Shown: positions 1 through 8,934, counted from the stretch's first letter. The stretch is 64,000 nt of DNA from Blastopirellula marina (GCF_002967765.1 NZ_PUHY01000015.1:124001-188000), one strand, 5' to 3'. Numbers and translations are program-made. The notes: generated by a model not told the origin, from the sequence alone.

Positions 1-346
1 TATGGCAACCGACGTGCTGGTGATGTACGCCGGACGTAAGGTCGAACAGGCTAAGGTGCATGATCTATTCACTGATCCACGCCATCCCTACACGCTGGGG
101 CTTTTGAATTCGATCCCACGCATCGACGAACATGTGGGGGCTCAGCTTACGCCAGTGCATGGCCAACCACCAGACATGAGTCAGCCGGTTGTTGGGTGTG
201 CATTCTATCCGCGGTGCCCATATCGCATCGATAAATGTCTGGCAGTGGATCCACCTTTGGTCCAAGTTGACTCCGGCACATTGCACGCCTGCATCCGTGA
301 TGTGACGCAAATAGATAAGCCGACTTCCCAGGTAATTCCCTCTTAA
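1..346 (+). CDS. dppD: Peptide ABC transporter ATP-binding protein, C-terminal part (DppD/OppD type), cut by window edge
   Basis: This is the C-terminal end of a dipeptide/oligopeptide importer ATPase; the nucleotide-binding core lies left of the window. The visible 114 residues open with MYAGRKVE, the conserved segment after the H-loop. They continue with the HPYTLGLL block and the cysteine motif GCAFYPRCP typical of the oligopeptide/dipeptide C-terminal domain. The methionine codon at position 2 is internal, not a start. The next gene begins 22 bp downstream and encodes the DppF/OppF partner, so the two ATPases form the usual heterodimer on the cytoplasmic face of a peptide permease. DppD and OppD cannot be told apart from this fragment. 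Confidence 0.9.
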   Translation, partial: MATDVLVMYAGRKVEQAKVHDLFTDPRHPYTLGLLNSIPRIDEHVGAQLTPVHGQPPDMSQPVVGCAFYPRCPYRIDKCLAVDPPLVQVDSGTLHACIRDVTQIDKPTSQVIPS

Positions 347-368
347 CGTCGAACGAACTGACAGCAAG

Positions 369-1388
369 ATGCCGCAATCCGAGCAAGATTCTCCCGTTCT
401 CAGTGTCCGCAATTTGAAAGTCCACTTCCCGGTTCGCCGTGGCGGTTGGTTTTCGTCGCAGACCGAACTGGTGCGCGCCGTTGATGGGGTCTCGTTTGAT
501 GTGAAACCAGGCGAAACCTTCGGGCTCGTTGGTGAAAGTGGTTGCGGTAAGTCGACCACGGCCAGGGCCATCATGCATTTGGTTAAGCCGACCGACGGCG
601 AGGTTTATCTCGACGGGAACCGGCTCGATAATCTTTCTGCAGATAGTATGAGGCGATATCGCAGCGACCTGCAGATGATCTTCCAAGACCCCTATGCGTC
701 GCTCAATCCACGTATGACTGTGGGAAATATCATCGGCGAACCTCTTTCGATTTTCGGGCTGAAGTCTGGTATCGATAAGAAGCTAGAGGTGATGCGATTG
801 ATGGACGTAGTCGGGCTGAACCCTCGCTACGTGAATCGTTATCCTCATGAGTTTTCTGGTGGTCAACGTCAGCGTATCGGTATCGCCCGCGCCTTGGCGG
901 CTCGCCCGAAGGTGATCATTTGCGACGAGCCCATTTCTGCGCTCGACGTTTCGATTCAGGCCCAGGTTATTAATCTGCTGATGGATCTGCAGCAGAAGCT
1001 GGGCGTCGCCTACGTCTTCATCGCGCACGACCTTTCGGTGGTTCGCCATATCTCGCACCGGATTGGCGTGATGTACCTCGGCCGGATTGTGGAACTATCC
1101 GAGTCTCAGGAACTGTTCAAGCACCCGCTACATCCGTACACGCAGGCCTTGTTGTCGGCGATTCCAGTTCCCGATCCAAAGATCGAACGTAAGCGAGAGC
1201 GTATCGTTCTTCAGGGGGAAGTCCCTTCGCCCGACAAGTTCTACCCTGGCTGCGCATTCGCGGATCGATGTCCTATCGCCAATCCGGAAGTCTGCACCGC
1301 GAGTCGGCCACCTTTAGAGGGCGAACCACATCCGGCCGCTTGCTTCTATGCTGGAGAAATGGCAGAAACCGGGACAACGAACGTTTAG
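369..1388 (+). CDS. dppF: Peptide ABC transporter ATP-binding protein (DppF/OppF type)
   Basis: This is the second ATPase of a dipeptide/oligopeptide importer, 339 residues, a normal length for the family. The Walker A motif GESGCGKST is at residues 55-63, the Q-loop lies in IFQDP near 104-108, the signature SGGQRQR at 163-169 and Walker B VIICDEP at 182-188. The H-loop (IAHDLS) is present. The C-terminal oligopeptide domain carries HPYTQALL and the GCAFADRCP cysteine motif. All catalytic residues look intact. The gene follows the DppD tail at 22 bp, so it is the distal gene of a peptide permease operon whose other parts are outside the window. The substrate cannot be assigned. Confidence 0.93.
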   Translation: MPQSEQDSPVLSVRNLKVHFPVRRGGWFSSQTELVRAVDGVSFDVKPGETFGLVGESGCGKSTTARAIMHLVKPTDGEVYLDGNRLDNLSADSMRRYRSDLQMIFQDPYASLNPRMTVGNIIGEPLSIFGLKSGIDKKLEVMRLMDVVGLNPRYVNRYPHEFSGGQRQRIGIARALAARPKVIICDEPISALDVSIQAQVINLLMDLQQKLGVAYVFIAHDLSVVRHISHRIGVMYLGRIVELSESQELFKHPLHPYTQALLSAIPVPDPKIERKRERIVLQGEVPSPDKFYPGCAFADRCPIANPEVCTASRPPLEGEPHPAACFYAGEMAETGTTNV

Positions 1389-1393
1389 GATCT

Positions 1394-1418
1394 GGTTGCT
1401 TCTTGCTAGGAAGCGACC
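1394..1418. terminator. Short hairpin between convergent genes
   Basis: A 9-bp stem (1394-1402 with 1410-1418, one G-T pair) and a 7-base loop lie between the end of dppF and the end of the minus-strand gene at 1434. No T-tract follows on either strand, so terminator function is only inferred from position. Confidence 0.35.
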
Positions 1419-1433
1419 GTGACCTGGTATTCG

Positions 1434-1955
1434 TTAAGCTGAGTGCTTTGAGTCGGCTGGCTGCTTTGGTTGCGAAGATTCGTCCTGCATTCGCACAATC
1501 GACGAACCGGTCCGAAGGCGCCGTGATTCCATATAGAAATGGACGATCGTCTCCAAATCGCTTTTCATCCCGCGACATGACAGGTCAATCGATGCGAAAC
1601 CGGCCAGCGGTGAATCGTCGTGGGTCAGATATAAAATGACACCATGCGAATGCGTTTCGTAACGGGCGATTTCACGCCAAGGTGTTTTTCGTGTCCCGGC
1701 AAATGTCGTTTGAATGATGCCGCGCGGCCCGAGATCGATTCGAACGGGAATGAACAGCTTCCATGTCGCGATCAGGCACATGATCACCACACCAAGCGAA
1801 ATCCACACGCTGACCGTTCCTGAGTAAGTCAGCAGGATGAGCACCAACAGAAGGATCAAGATCGCCACCTGGGCGATATGATCGTCCCGGATCGGTAGCC
1901 GAACCAGGGACAGTTCTGGCGACTGGGTCTCGAATTCCCGACTCGAAGGGGACAT
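1434..1955 (-). CDS. Small membrane protein with PH-like C-terminal domain, unknown function
   Basis: I do not recognise a named family. The 173-residue protein has a short hydrophilic N-terminus, then two hydrophobic segments of about 20 residues each (VAILILLLVLILLTY and VWISLGVVIMCLIATW). A soluble region of about 100 residues follows that looks beta-rich and reads like the bacterial PH-like domains found after two membrane spans; this is a weak resemblance. An in-frame TTG at 1970 would add five residues, but the ATG at 1955 is the more likely start. It lies about 50 bp downstream of another small membrane protein and probably shares its transcript. Confidence 0.6.
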   Translation of the reverse strand: MSPSSREFETQSPELSLVRLPIRDDHIAQVAILILLLVLILLTYSGTVSVWISLGVVIMCLIATWKLFIPVRIDLGPRGIIQTTFAGTRKTPWREIARYETHSHGVILYLTHDDSPLAGFASIDLSCRGMKSDLETIVHFYMESRRLRTGSSIVRMQDESSQPKQPADSKHSA

Positions 1956-2006
1956 GCGTCGCCGATCCAAGGCGCCTGCCAGGCAGGGCCAACTTAGGTG
2001 TCAAAA

Positions 2007-2381
2007 TCAATGGGGTGCATCATCTGGGGGTGACGCAGGAAACTGATTGGAGGTTCGAATCGCGCCTGCAGCCATGACTCCCACGCTCCAGTATAGGATA
2101 CTCAGAAAAACGATCGCCCAGGTCACGACTGTCAGAAAGTTCTCAGAAAAGAGGATCTTAATCGGAGGTTCTGCGCTGCGTTTAGGGGGGCTTGGTTCCG
2201 AAGGGTCTTCGGCCTTCTTCTTTTGGTGAAGTGCTTCACGTAACTCGTTCCAGTTTTCGGTTTCCTGGGGGGTATCGTACGTTGCTACCACCCAGAACCT
2301 CGCCTGAAAGAGCCCCCAAACCGTTAAGCCGACAAGGATCGCATAAATGGCGGAAAGAGCCAACAGCGTTCGCCGATGCAT
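2007..2381 (-). CDS. Small two-span membrane protein, unknown function
   Basis: This 124-residue protein has an N-terminal hydrophobic segment (residues about 7-27), a charged middle rich in Lys, Glu and Pro, and a second hydrophobic segment near residues 83-106 (VVTWAIVFLSILYWSVGV). No known family is recognised. Its ATG overlaps the TAA stop of the upstream M20D amidohydrolase by one base (TAATG), which indicates translational coupling. It is therefore likely made together with the exported hydrolase and the next small membrane protein, but there is no direct evidence for a shared function. Confidence 0.65.
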   Translation of the reverse strand: MHRRTLLALSAIYAILVGLTVWGLFQARFWVVATYDTPQETENWNELREALHQKKKAEDPSEPSPPKRSAEPPIKILFSENFLTVVTWAIVFLSILYWSVGVMAAGAIRTSNQFPASPPDDAPH

Positions 2382-3736
2382 TATTCGTGATCCGGCTTTC
2401 GATCAAAAAGATACAGGAGTGCCGTCGTTGAAGCGGTGACGCCGGTCTCGAGGCATCTTTCAGCATCGGGATAGAAAAGAGGAGAGTGTAGCGAAGGTGG
2501 TTTCTGACCCAGTTGCTCGAAGCGGGCAAGACGTTTTGCATCGACCGAGCCCAGGCGAAACATAAAAATTGGTACACCGGCGAGTCCGTATCGGCTGAAG
2601 TCTTCGCCTCCCATCGAGGGATCCACCGGTACGACGTTATCCTTGCCGAGCGACTCGTTTAAGGTTTTCACGACTGACCAAGTCAATTTTTCGTCGTTGA
2701 ACAAGCTCGGAGTTCCTTCCTTGACCGTGATCTCCGGTTTCTCGGCACGAAAGCTTTCAGCCGTGGCGTCAGCCTTACGTTTGATAGCGTCCAGTAGTTG
2801 CTGACGGACCTTATCGCCATAACTGCGGACGGTCAGCTGAAGATGACACGTATCGCCGATGACGTTGTGTTTGGTACCACCATGGATCGCTCCTACGGTA
2901 ATCACCGCTGGATCGGAGGGGGCGACTTCCCGGCTGACAATCGTCTGGAGGTCAACAATCAGTTGAGCGGCTTGAACGATCGGATCGATTGTCATCTGGG
3001 GGTACGCCCCATGACCACCTTTCCCTTTGACGATGATGTCGACACTATCAACATTCGCCATCGCATAGCCGCTACGATAACCGACTGTGCCGGTTGGCAT
3101 GGTGGGATCAACGTGCAGGGCCAGGGCATAGTCAGGCTTAGGAAATCGCTCGAAGAGTTTATCATCGAGCATCATCTTCGCGCCCTCTCCCTTTTCCTCC
3201 GCAGGCTGCCCAATAATCATCAGGGTGCCGTGCCAGAGCTCTTTATGCTCGGCCATGAAGCGTGCCACTCCGACGACGTTTGTCATATGAATATCATGTC
3301 CGCACGCGTGCATCACACCGGACGCGGTTCCGTCTTCAAGAGTCACTTTCTTTTGCGAGGCGTACACCAACTCGGTCGCTTCCGTCACGGGAAGAGCATC
3401 CAAATCAGTACGAAACATGACGGTCGGTCCGTGGCCATTTTTCAGAATGGCGACGATTCCATGACCACCGATATTCGAGGAAACCTCATAGCCTGCTTTC
3501 GTTAGAAGGTCGGCTAGCCGCTTGGCAGTTTCCTTCTCGTGGTGAGAAAGCTCCGGATGAGAGTGGAACCATCGATAAACTTCGATCAGAGAATTGGACG
3601 AGTCAGCTACCCACTCTTGAATCAATTCATCTTGATCTGTGGCCGTTGCCTTCTGAGCCAATACAGGAGAACTAAGAAGGAAAGTGGCAATGGGTAGCCC
3701 AACGAGCACGGCCCATTGGGTAACGAACCTATTCAT
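2381..3736 (-). CDS. Exported M20D-family amidohydrolase (hippurate/N-acyl amino acid hydrolase type)
   Basis: This is a predicted zinc- or manganese-dependent amidohydrolase that cleaves N-acyl or N-carbamoyl amino acids. From the ATG at 3736 it has 451 residues and begins with a signal peptide (MNRFVTQWAVLVGLPIATFL, cleavage near AQ), so it acts outside the cytoplasm. The metal-binding motif HACGHDIH spans residues 143-150, the Glu pair is E180/E181, a further ligand His is in ALHVD near 208, and MGGEDF is conserved near the C-terminus. An upstream ATG at 3799 would place 21 extra residues before the signal peptide and is rejected. Substrate specificity cannot be read from sequence. Two small membrane protein genes follow, the first overlapping by one base. 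Confidence 0.9.
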   Translation of the reverse strand: MNRFVTQWAVLVGLPIATFLLSSPVLAQKATATDQDELIQEWVADSSNSLIEVYRWFHSHPELSHHEKETAKRLADLLTKAGYEVSSNIGGHGIVAILKNGHGPTVMFRTDLDALPVTEATELVYASQKKVTLEDGTASGVMHACGHDIHMTNVVGVARFMAEHKELWHGTLMIIGQPAEEKGEGAKMMLDDKLFERFPKPDYALALHVDPTMPTGTVGYRSGYAMANVDSVDIIVKGKGGHGAYPQMTIDPIVQAAQLIVDLQTIVSREVAPSDPAVITVGAIHGGTKHNVIGDTCHLQLTVRSYGDKVRQQLLDAIKRKADATAESFRAEKPEITVKEGTPSLFNDEKLTWSVVKTLNESLGKDNVVPVDPSMGGEDFSRYGLAGVPIFMFRLGSVDAKRLARFEQLGQKPPSLHSPLFYPDAERCLETGVTASTTALLYLFDRKPDHE

Positions 3737-3872
3737 TTTTGAATCTCTGAGAAATGGAGTATTTGCCACTTGCAGAGCTGGCGGAAAAGACGTTATCATC
3801 CTGCGTAGATTATAGCACGTTCTAATTTTATACGAGCGGATGTCTGCGCTTCATCCAACGGCATCCGCTTAT

Positions 3873-4508
3873 TTATTTCTTGTCTAGAAGCTGGGGGTTC
3901 TTTCCCAGCAGTTCATTCAGTTGGGCGACAAATGCACGCGAAGCCTTCGCCCGATGGCTGATGAGCCCCTTTACCGCTGGCCCAAGCTCGCCAAACGTAA
4001 GATGGTATTCCCGGATCTTAAATAACGGATCGTAGCCAAATCCGTGGTTTCCATGGCGCTCGGTCGTAATCCGCCCTTGGCATCGATCTTCGGTCTCGAG
4101 GACGACGTTACCAGCCGGATCGGACAAGGTAATGTGGCACACGTAATGGGCTCCTCGTTTTTCGTCTGGTAGTCCCTCAAGTTTTTCCAGAAGTAGATCA
4201 TTGTTCGATTCATCGGTCGCTTCATCGCCAGAGAATCTAGCCGAGTAGATCCCCGGCGCTCCCTTCAGTGCATCAACGCACAAACCGCTGTCTTCCGCCA
4301 AAACCCATTGCCCCAAATGAACCGCTTGTTGGCAGGCCTTCTTTGCGGCGTTCTCAGCAAACGACTCGCCGTCCTCAACCACCTCGATAGCCTCGGGATA
4401 TTGCTTCAGTGTTTGCAGTTCAATACCTAGTGGGGACAATAACTGTTGCAGTTCGTCCCGCTTCTTTTGGTTGTAGGTACCCAATACAATTTGGCGCGTG
4501 TGGTTCAT
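3873..4508 (-). CDS. rdgB: XTP/dITP diphosphatase (non-canonical purine NTP pyrophosphatase)
   Basis: RdgB/HAM1-family enzymes hydrolyse dITP, XTP and ITP to the monophosphate plus pyrophosphate, keeping deaminated purines out of DNA and RNA. The 211-residue protein has the substrate-binding N-terminus GTYNQKK at 10-16, SFAENAAKKA at 49-58, LAEDSGLCVDAL at 70-81 with the expected catalytic Asp73, the purine pocket FGYDP at 157-161 and SHRAKA at 184-189. Length and all motifs match the family. It is cytoplasmic. About 140 bp separate it from the M20D gene downstream, so co-transcription is possible but not shown. Confidence 0.96.
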   Translation of the reverse strand: MNHTRQIVLGTYNQKKRDELQQLLSPLGIELQTLKQYPEAIEVVEDGESFAENAAKKACQQAVHLGQWVLAEDSGLCVDALKGAPGIYSARFSGDEATDESNNDLLLEKLEGLPDEKRGAHYVCHITLSDPAGNVVLETEDRCQGRITTERHGNHGFGYDPLFKIREYHLTFGELGPAVKGLISHRAKASRAFVAQLNELLGKNPQLLDKK

Positions 4509-4576
4509 CGCTGATCGATCGCTGGAGGAGGCCTGTCGAAAGTTCGGCTTGTCATCCTAGCGAGATTTGCGCGCAT

Positions 4577-4605
4577 AAAAAAGGTTCCACGTCGAACGTG
4601 GAACC
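4577..4605 (-). terminator. Rho-independent terminator of the 374-residue exported protein gene
   Basis: A perfect 10-bp stem (4583-4592 with 4596-4605) with a 3-base loop is followed on the minus strand by six Ts (4582-4577). It sits 36 bp past the stop codon of the gene at 4641-5765 and before rdgB, so it separates the two transcripts. Confidence 0.9.
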
Positions 4606-4640
4606 TCGTGGTTGCTGTTTTCTGATGGTCGTCAGAATGT

Positions 4641-5765
4641 TTAGCGAGTATTGCCGCGAGCGTAATCGGCCGCAACACTGACGCGGGGTACCTGAACTGG
4701 AACTGGCTGCACGTCGAAGGTGATACCAGCCAAGACTTTTGGCTCGAAAGTCGGCAGACCGTTGGCACTTGGTTGGTCCCCGGCACTTCCTTTGTAGCCA
4801 TCCATGATTCGCTTGACTTGGGGATTGATTTCGATCTTCCCGTCGCGACGTGGCGTTCCCACTGAATCGAAGCTCCCAACGGTCACGATGCTTTCGGAGC
4901 GATCGTGGAAGGTGTACGATTCAACGCCTTGCTTGCGAAGTGCAGCGGCGAGCTTCTCCGCCTTTTCAGCAGCCACGGCTAGGCGGCCACCACCGACGAT
5001 GTTCTTGGCTTCGATTTCTTTGATCTTGTTCTGATCGAGCTCAACGGCACCACGGAAGGTGGCCACTCGGACGGTATACTTCCCGGGGTTGTTCAGTAGG
5101 TTGTACGGCGTGTCTTTGTTCATATCGACCACCAGCTTGTCAGGCCCCTGAGGACGAAAGAACTCTTCCGGCAGAAGCGGATTACGCGTAACAAACGCGT
5201 TGCCCATGGGGCCTTTTTCCTTCTTCTCCTCAGTCAGAATCGCTTCCTTGATCTTTTCTCGCATCGTTTTGATGACATCCGACTTCACGCTATAACCGGT
5301 TTGGAAGACTTTCGGTTCAGCGGTCTTCAGCTTGTTCAATGTGCTTTCCACGCCGCTGGCATTGACTGAGTCGTAATTGCCAACCATGACGGCATAGCTG
5401 GTGAAGCTTGTGTCGTTCATGTATCGCATCTTCTTGGGACCGCCGTAGCGATCGTACCCCTTACCGACGACGGTATCGGAGAAGTCGTACTTTTGCTCAA
5501 AAACGTAGGCTTCCAGGCCGTAGTCTTTGCGAAGCTCCATCACCAGATTCTTAGCATCGTTGGCGGCGCCTGGGCCGGAGAAACTGCTGGCCATGATCAT
5601 CCAGGGGCCATTGGCTTCTGCTAATTCGTACGTCTTATTGACGTCAGCTTCGACCTTCCGGAATGGAATCAGGCTGGCCCATGGTGGAGCGGCCACGGTC
5701 GTCGAACCGAGGGCGGCAATCAGGCCAAACGCCACGGCAAGTCGTAGATTGGTGCGGACAAACAT
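4641..5765 (-). CDS. Exported protein with two SPOR-like segments, unknown function
   Basis: The 374-residue product begins with a signal peptide (MFVRTNLRLAVAFGLIAALG, cleavage after VAA). No named family is certain. Two segments resemble SPOR-type folds: residues about 53-100 (WMIMASSFSGPGAANDAKNL, then a helix and YVFEQ) and about 230-315 (YTVRVATFRGA, a helix rich in Ala/Lys, then SYTFHDR and VTVGSFDS). This pattern of a beta strand, a helix of the type AxxLAAALRKQG and a final strand is typical of peptidoglycan-binding SPOR domains, but the match is by eye. The gene stands alone with a strong terminator. A cell-envelope role is likely but unproven. Confidence 0.7.
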   Translation of the reverse strand: MFVRTNLRLAVAFGLIAALGSTTVAAPPWASLIPFRKVEADVNKTYELAEANGPWMIMASSFSGPGAANDAKNLVMELRKDYGLEAYVFEQKYDFSDTVVGKGYDRYGGPKKMRYMNDTSFTSYAVMVGNYDSVNASGVESTLNKLKTAEPKVFQTGYSVKSDVIKTMREKIKEAILTEEKKEKGPMGNAFVTRNPLLPEEFFRPQGPDKLVVDMNKDTPYNLLNNPGKYTVRVATFRGAVELDQNKIKEIEAKNIVGGGRLAVAAEKAEKLAAALRKQGVESYTFHDRSESIVTVGSFDSVGTPRRDGKIEINPQVKRIMDGYKGSAGDQPSANGLPTFEPKVLAGITFDVQPVPVQVPRVSVAADYARGNTR

Positions 5766-5929
5766 CCTTGCTTGATCCCCTCAAAAGACAATAAATGCAT
5801 CGACTCCGACCGCCAGATGGATCGGGAAATGTCGGGGAACAGTAGCAAGTCCCCCTCGGTCGACACAAGGCGTATCTTGAGAGAATTCCCAGGAATTTCT
5901 CGGAATGGTGGCCGCAGTGCTAGCGTCGT

Positions 5930-6886
5930 TTAGACACCAACCAACTCGTTCATTCCAAGGAGTTGGCGAGCTGTGCTGACCAATTCCGCGTAACGAGGCT
6001 TAGAAACCTGAGCATCGACACCAACCTGGGCGCCCTTTTTCTGATTGTCTTTAGAGACCAGGGAAGAGAAGATCAGGATCGGCAACTGTCCCAAGACTGG
6101 GTGCATGCGTACATGCTTCGCCAAGCTGAAACCATCCATGCGTGGCATTTCGATGTCAGTGATGACAATGCCAACGCGGTCACGAATGTCTTCGGTTGTT
6201 TGGGCCTCGGCGACTTTTTCCAAGTATTCCCAAGCTGCCAGACCGTCCACGAATCCGTGGATATTGCTGAAGCCGGCGTCTTGGAGGTGATCGCGGATCA
6301 TTTCCGATATCATGCGAGAATCTTCAGCAAACACGATCGGAACGTCCGGAGCTTCAATTTTCACAATCTGCGCTGCATCGGCGGCCTGCTGTTCGGTGAT
6401 ACCCGCCACTTCGGCGCCGATCGACTCGAAGTCGAGAATCTGGACCAACTTCCCATCGATTAACACTACGCTGGTAATTGGGGCATTCATGCCCAAAGTG
6501 TTTGGTAACGGACGGGTCGCTTTCCAGCTAACGCGGTAGATGCGATGGACACGATGAACGCGGAATGCGAGAGGACGCTGATTGAATTCGAGCAGTAGTA
6601 GGCAGTCGTTGTCTTTGGCTTGAGCTTCTTCCACGTCACCATACAGGAAGTGGGCCAAATCAATTAGCGTGACCACGTCCTGGCGAATTCGAACGACGCC
6701 TTCGATGGAAGCATGTCCTTCCGGTAGGCGAGTGACGTTGCTGATTCCGAGAACTTCCTTCACCTTCGCAACGTTCACGCCGAACGTTTGCCCTGCCACC
6801 TCAAAGACGAGGATCTCTGCCTCGTTGGTGCCTGCTTCCAGGAGGATGCCCGTATTAATGCCCAGTTTGGATGACTGTGTCGTCAT
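5930..6886 (-). CDS. cheV: CheV-like chemotaxis coupling protein (CheW domain plus receiver)
   Basis: This 318-residue cytoplasmic protein joins a CheW-like domain (residues about 22-165) to a response-regulator receiver domain (about 183-310), the architecture of CheV. Such proteins couple chemoreceptors to the histidine kinase CheA and tune signalling by phosphorylation. The receiver has the acidic pair E188/D189, the phospho-acceptor D244 in VITDIEMPRMDG, a Ser at FSS (274-275) and K296 in SKP. All are intact. No cheA, receptor or flagellar gene is nearby, so it may serve a chemosensory system located elsewhere. It is flanked by noncoding gaps of over 120 bp on both sides. Confidence 0.9.
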   Translation of the reverse strand: MTTQSSKLGINTGILLEAGTNEAEILVFEVAGQTFGVNVAKVKEVLGISNVTRLPEGHASIEGVVRIRQDVVTLIDLAHFLYGDVEEAQAKDNDCLLLLEFNQRPLAFRVHRVHRIYRVSWKATRPLPNTLGMNAPITSVVLIDGKLVQILDFESIGAEVAGITEQQAADAAQIVKIEAPDVPIVFAEDSRMISEMIRDHLQDAGFSNIHGFVDGLAAWEYLEKVAEAQTTEDIRDRVGIVITDIEMPRMDGFSLAKHVRMHPVLGQLPILIFSSLVSKDNQKKGAQVGVDAQVSKPRYAELVSTARQLLGMNELVGV

Positions 6887-7015
6887 GATCGTACCGCTTG
6901 CAGAGCTAGAGGGATTGTCCTAAGGGAATGGGGCTAACATCTACCCTTTTTTCGGTGTGCTAGCAACTCTAGGCCAACAATTCTGCACTGCGGCAAGGCA
7001 TGACGAATAAAGTGA

Positions 7016-8305
7016 TTAAATCGATGGAACAAGTGATCCGAACACGCGATCCGATTCCGCTCGATCAATCTTCACTTGGTAACGTTGGCCGATTTCGACC
7101 TGACTTCGGTCACAGAAGACCTGGGCATATCGGCAAGAGGTGCCAGTGGCTAACTGTGGATTGTCGCGATCTTCCGCTTCGATTAGGACATCCAAAGTAT
7201 CCCCGACCAGGCTGCGATAGTAAATCTCGCGAGTGCGATCTTCCACGGCCGCCAGACGAGCGCGTCGATCGGCTTTCAAGTCGCCGGGAATCTGTTCCGG
7301 CATTTCGGCGGCTGGCGTTCCTCGACGCGGGCTGAACGGGAAGATGTGGATTTTCGAGAACCCAACCGTCTCCGAGACCTGGCAAGTTTCCTGGAACTCT
7401 TCCTCGGTTTCGCCTGGAAATCCGACAATGATGTCGGTCGAAATCGAAGGCTTATCTAGCGAATCTTGGAGCAGTTTGCAGCGGTCGATGAACCGCTGAC
7501 TCCCCCAGCGACGTCGCATCCGGCGCAGGACGGCATCCGATCCGCTTTGCATCGAGATATGTAAGTGAGGGCATATTTTTTCCGGAAACCTTCCCATCAC
7601 TTCGATCAGCTCACGGGTGACCTCGGTTGCTTCGATACTTGAAAGGCGAATTCGGAAATCAGCATCGATCTGCGAAAGCATCTCCATCAGCTGGGCTAAG
7701 CGGACCCAATCGGCTTTCGGCTTCCCCTTGTTCAGGTCGACGCCGTAATGCCCTAAGTGGATCCCGGTTAGCACGATCTCACGAAAACCGTTCTCGGCGA
7801 GTCGGCGAACTTCATTCACGATCTCGCCAGATGGGCGGCTGTACATTTCTGGACGAACATACGGGATAATGCAGAAGCTGCATCGTAGCAGGCAGCCATC
7901 TTGGACTTTGACGTAGGCTCGATGCCGATCGCCGAAGCGAGAAATGCCATCGGGAATGTCGATAACACCCATCCGCCCCAATAAATCAGGAATCTCCCGT
8001 TTATCGGTGACCACTTCGGACACGTTGGGAAGTTGTTTCAATTCGTCCGGCGCGCGTGTGGCATAACAGCCCATCACGACGATGCGGGAGTTAGGATTAT
8101 CTTTCGCCAGTCGCCGAATTGCTTGGCGGCTTTTCGAGTCCCCTTCATTCGTGACCGTGCAAGTATTGACCACGCAAACATCGGCTGATTCCGCAGTGTC
8201 CGCGTCTCGATATCCGCCGCGCACCAAGCCTTCACGAACGAGTTCGGTTTCGTATTGATTGACCTTGCACCCCAGGGTGAGGGTCTTCAGCTTGAGATCG
8301 CTCAT
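7016..8305 (-). CDS. mtaB: tRNA threonylcarbamoyladenosine(37) methylthiotransferase, MtaB
   Basis: MtaB is a radical-SAM enzyme that methylthiolates t6A37 to ms2t6A in tRNAs reading ANN codons. The 429-residue protein shows the UPF0004 domain with three cluster cysteines C13 (TLGCKVNQYE), C49 (VVNTCTVT) and C80 (VVMGCYA). The radical-SAM cluster motif is C138-x3-C142-x2-C145, followed by IPYVRP. A C-terminal TRAM-like segment is present. The LGCKVNQYE opening favours MtaB over MiaB or RimO. It lies downstream of clpS on the same strand with 81 bp between them, a gap that contains a hairpin. Confidence 0.94.
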   Translation of the reverse strand: MSDLKLKTLTLGCKVNQYETELVREGLVRGGYRDADTAESADVCVVNTCTVTNEGDSKSRQAIRRLAKDNPNSRIVVMGCYATRAPDELKQLPNVSEVVTDKREIPDLLGRMGVIDIPDGISRFGDRHRAYVKVQDGCLLRCSFCIIPYVRPEMYSRPSGEIVNEVRRLAENGFREIVLTGIHLGHYGVDLNKGKPKADWVRLAQLMEMLSQIDADFRIRLSSIEATEVTRELIEVMGRFPEKICPHLHISMQSGSDAVLRRMRRRWGSQRFIDRCKLLQDSLDKPSISTDIIVGFPGETEEEFQETCQVSETVGFSKIHIFPFSPRRGTPAAEMPEQIPGDLKADRRARLAAVEDRTREIYYRSLVGDTLDVLIEAEDRDNPQLATGTSCRYAQVFCDRSQVEIGQRYQVKIDRAESDRVFGSLVPSI

Positions 8306-8322
8306 CGGCAGATACTATTGGA

Positions 8323-8348
8323 GGCTGCCCGCGTGAAGGTGGGCAGCC
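8323..8348. repeat. Inverted repeat between clpS and mtaB
   Basis: An 8-bp perfect stem (8323-8330 with 8341-8348) and a 10-base loop lie between clpS and mtaB. There is no T-tract on the minus strand after it. It could be a weak terminator or an RNA-processing site, or have no function. Confidence 0.4.
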
Positions 8349-8386
8349 CTTTAATAAGAGAGGGGAATGGAAAGCAATCCCCGATT

Positions 8387-8746
8387 TTAACACTCAGGCT
8401 CGATCGTGGAAGACATCGAACCGCGGCAGCGAGCGATCAATTCGTCCTTACCGTAGGCGTGAATTTGCTCCCGTTTGAGTTCGGCATGTTCTTTGGTGGT
8501 AGTAAGGCAAATCGCGCGACCATCGGCATCAACCGTCTTGGCGATTTGGAATCCCTTTTCCACTGGGTGCCCGAATAGTTCGTGCATCATCAAGATGACG
8601 TACTCATACGTGTGGTCGTCATCGTTCCACAGCACGACATGGTAGCGCGGTTGACGCTTCGGTTTTGGCTTCTTCTTGGGGGCTGACTTGGTCGAAACAA
8701 CCGTTGCTTCCCCAGGTTCGGCTACAGACGTATTTGAATCGCCCAC
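8387..8746 (-). CDS. clpS: ATP-dependent Clp protease adaptor ClpS
   Basis: ClpS delivers N-degron substrates to ClpA/ClpAP for degradation. The 119-residue protein has a disordered, Lys/Pro-rich N-terminal extension (residues 1-33) before the folded core. The core carries YHVVLWNDDDHTYEYVI at about 35-51, the usual NDD substrate-recognition region, and continues with EKGFQIAKTVDADGRA and a C-terminal helix. The start is GTG at 8746, preceded by a purine-rich GAGAAAG. No clpA gene is in the window. The gene is divergent from the M20 dipeptidase at 8935. Confidence 0.93.
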   Translation of the reverse strand: MGDSNTSVAEPGEATVVSTKSAPKKKPKPKRQPRYHVVLWNDDDHTYEYVILMMHELFGHPVEKGFQIAKTVDADGRAICLTTTKEHAELKREQIHAYGKDELIARCRGSMSSTIEPEC

Positions 8747-8934
8747 TGGTACTTTCTCAATGTTCCACGTGACTCATTTGCTTGTCGAGATCGACCGAAT
8801 TGACCCCGACAAGTGCTGGGTGGAATGTCCAATTCCTGCGTGTCGTATTATATTGTACGGCTTTGCCGGTCGGAAGGTAATTTCGGCGTTTCAGGTGGCA
8901 AACCACCCGCCCCCAGATGCCAATTGGATAAAAC

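Noticed and set aside
2798-3505. 235-codon plus-strand frame
   Set aside because: Shadow frame fully inside the M20D amidohydrolase gene, whose motifs are intact on the minus strand.
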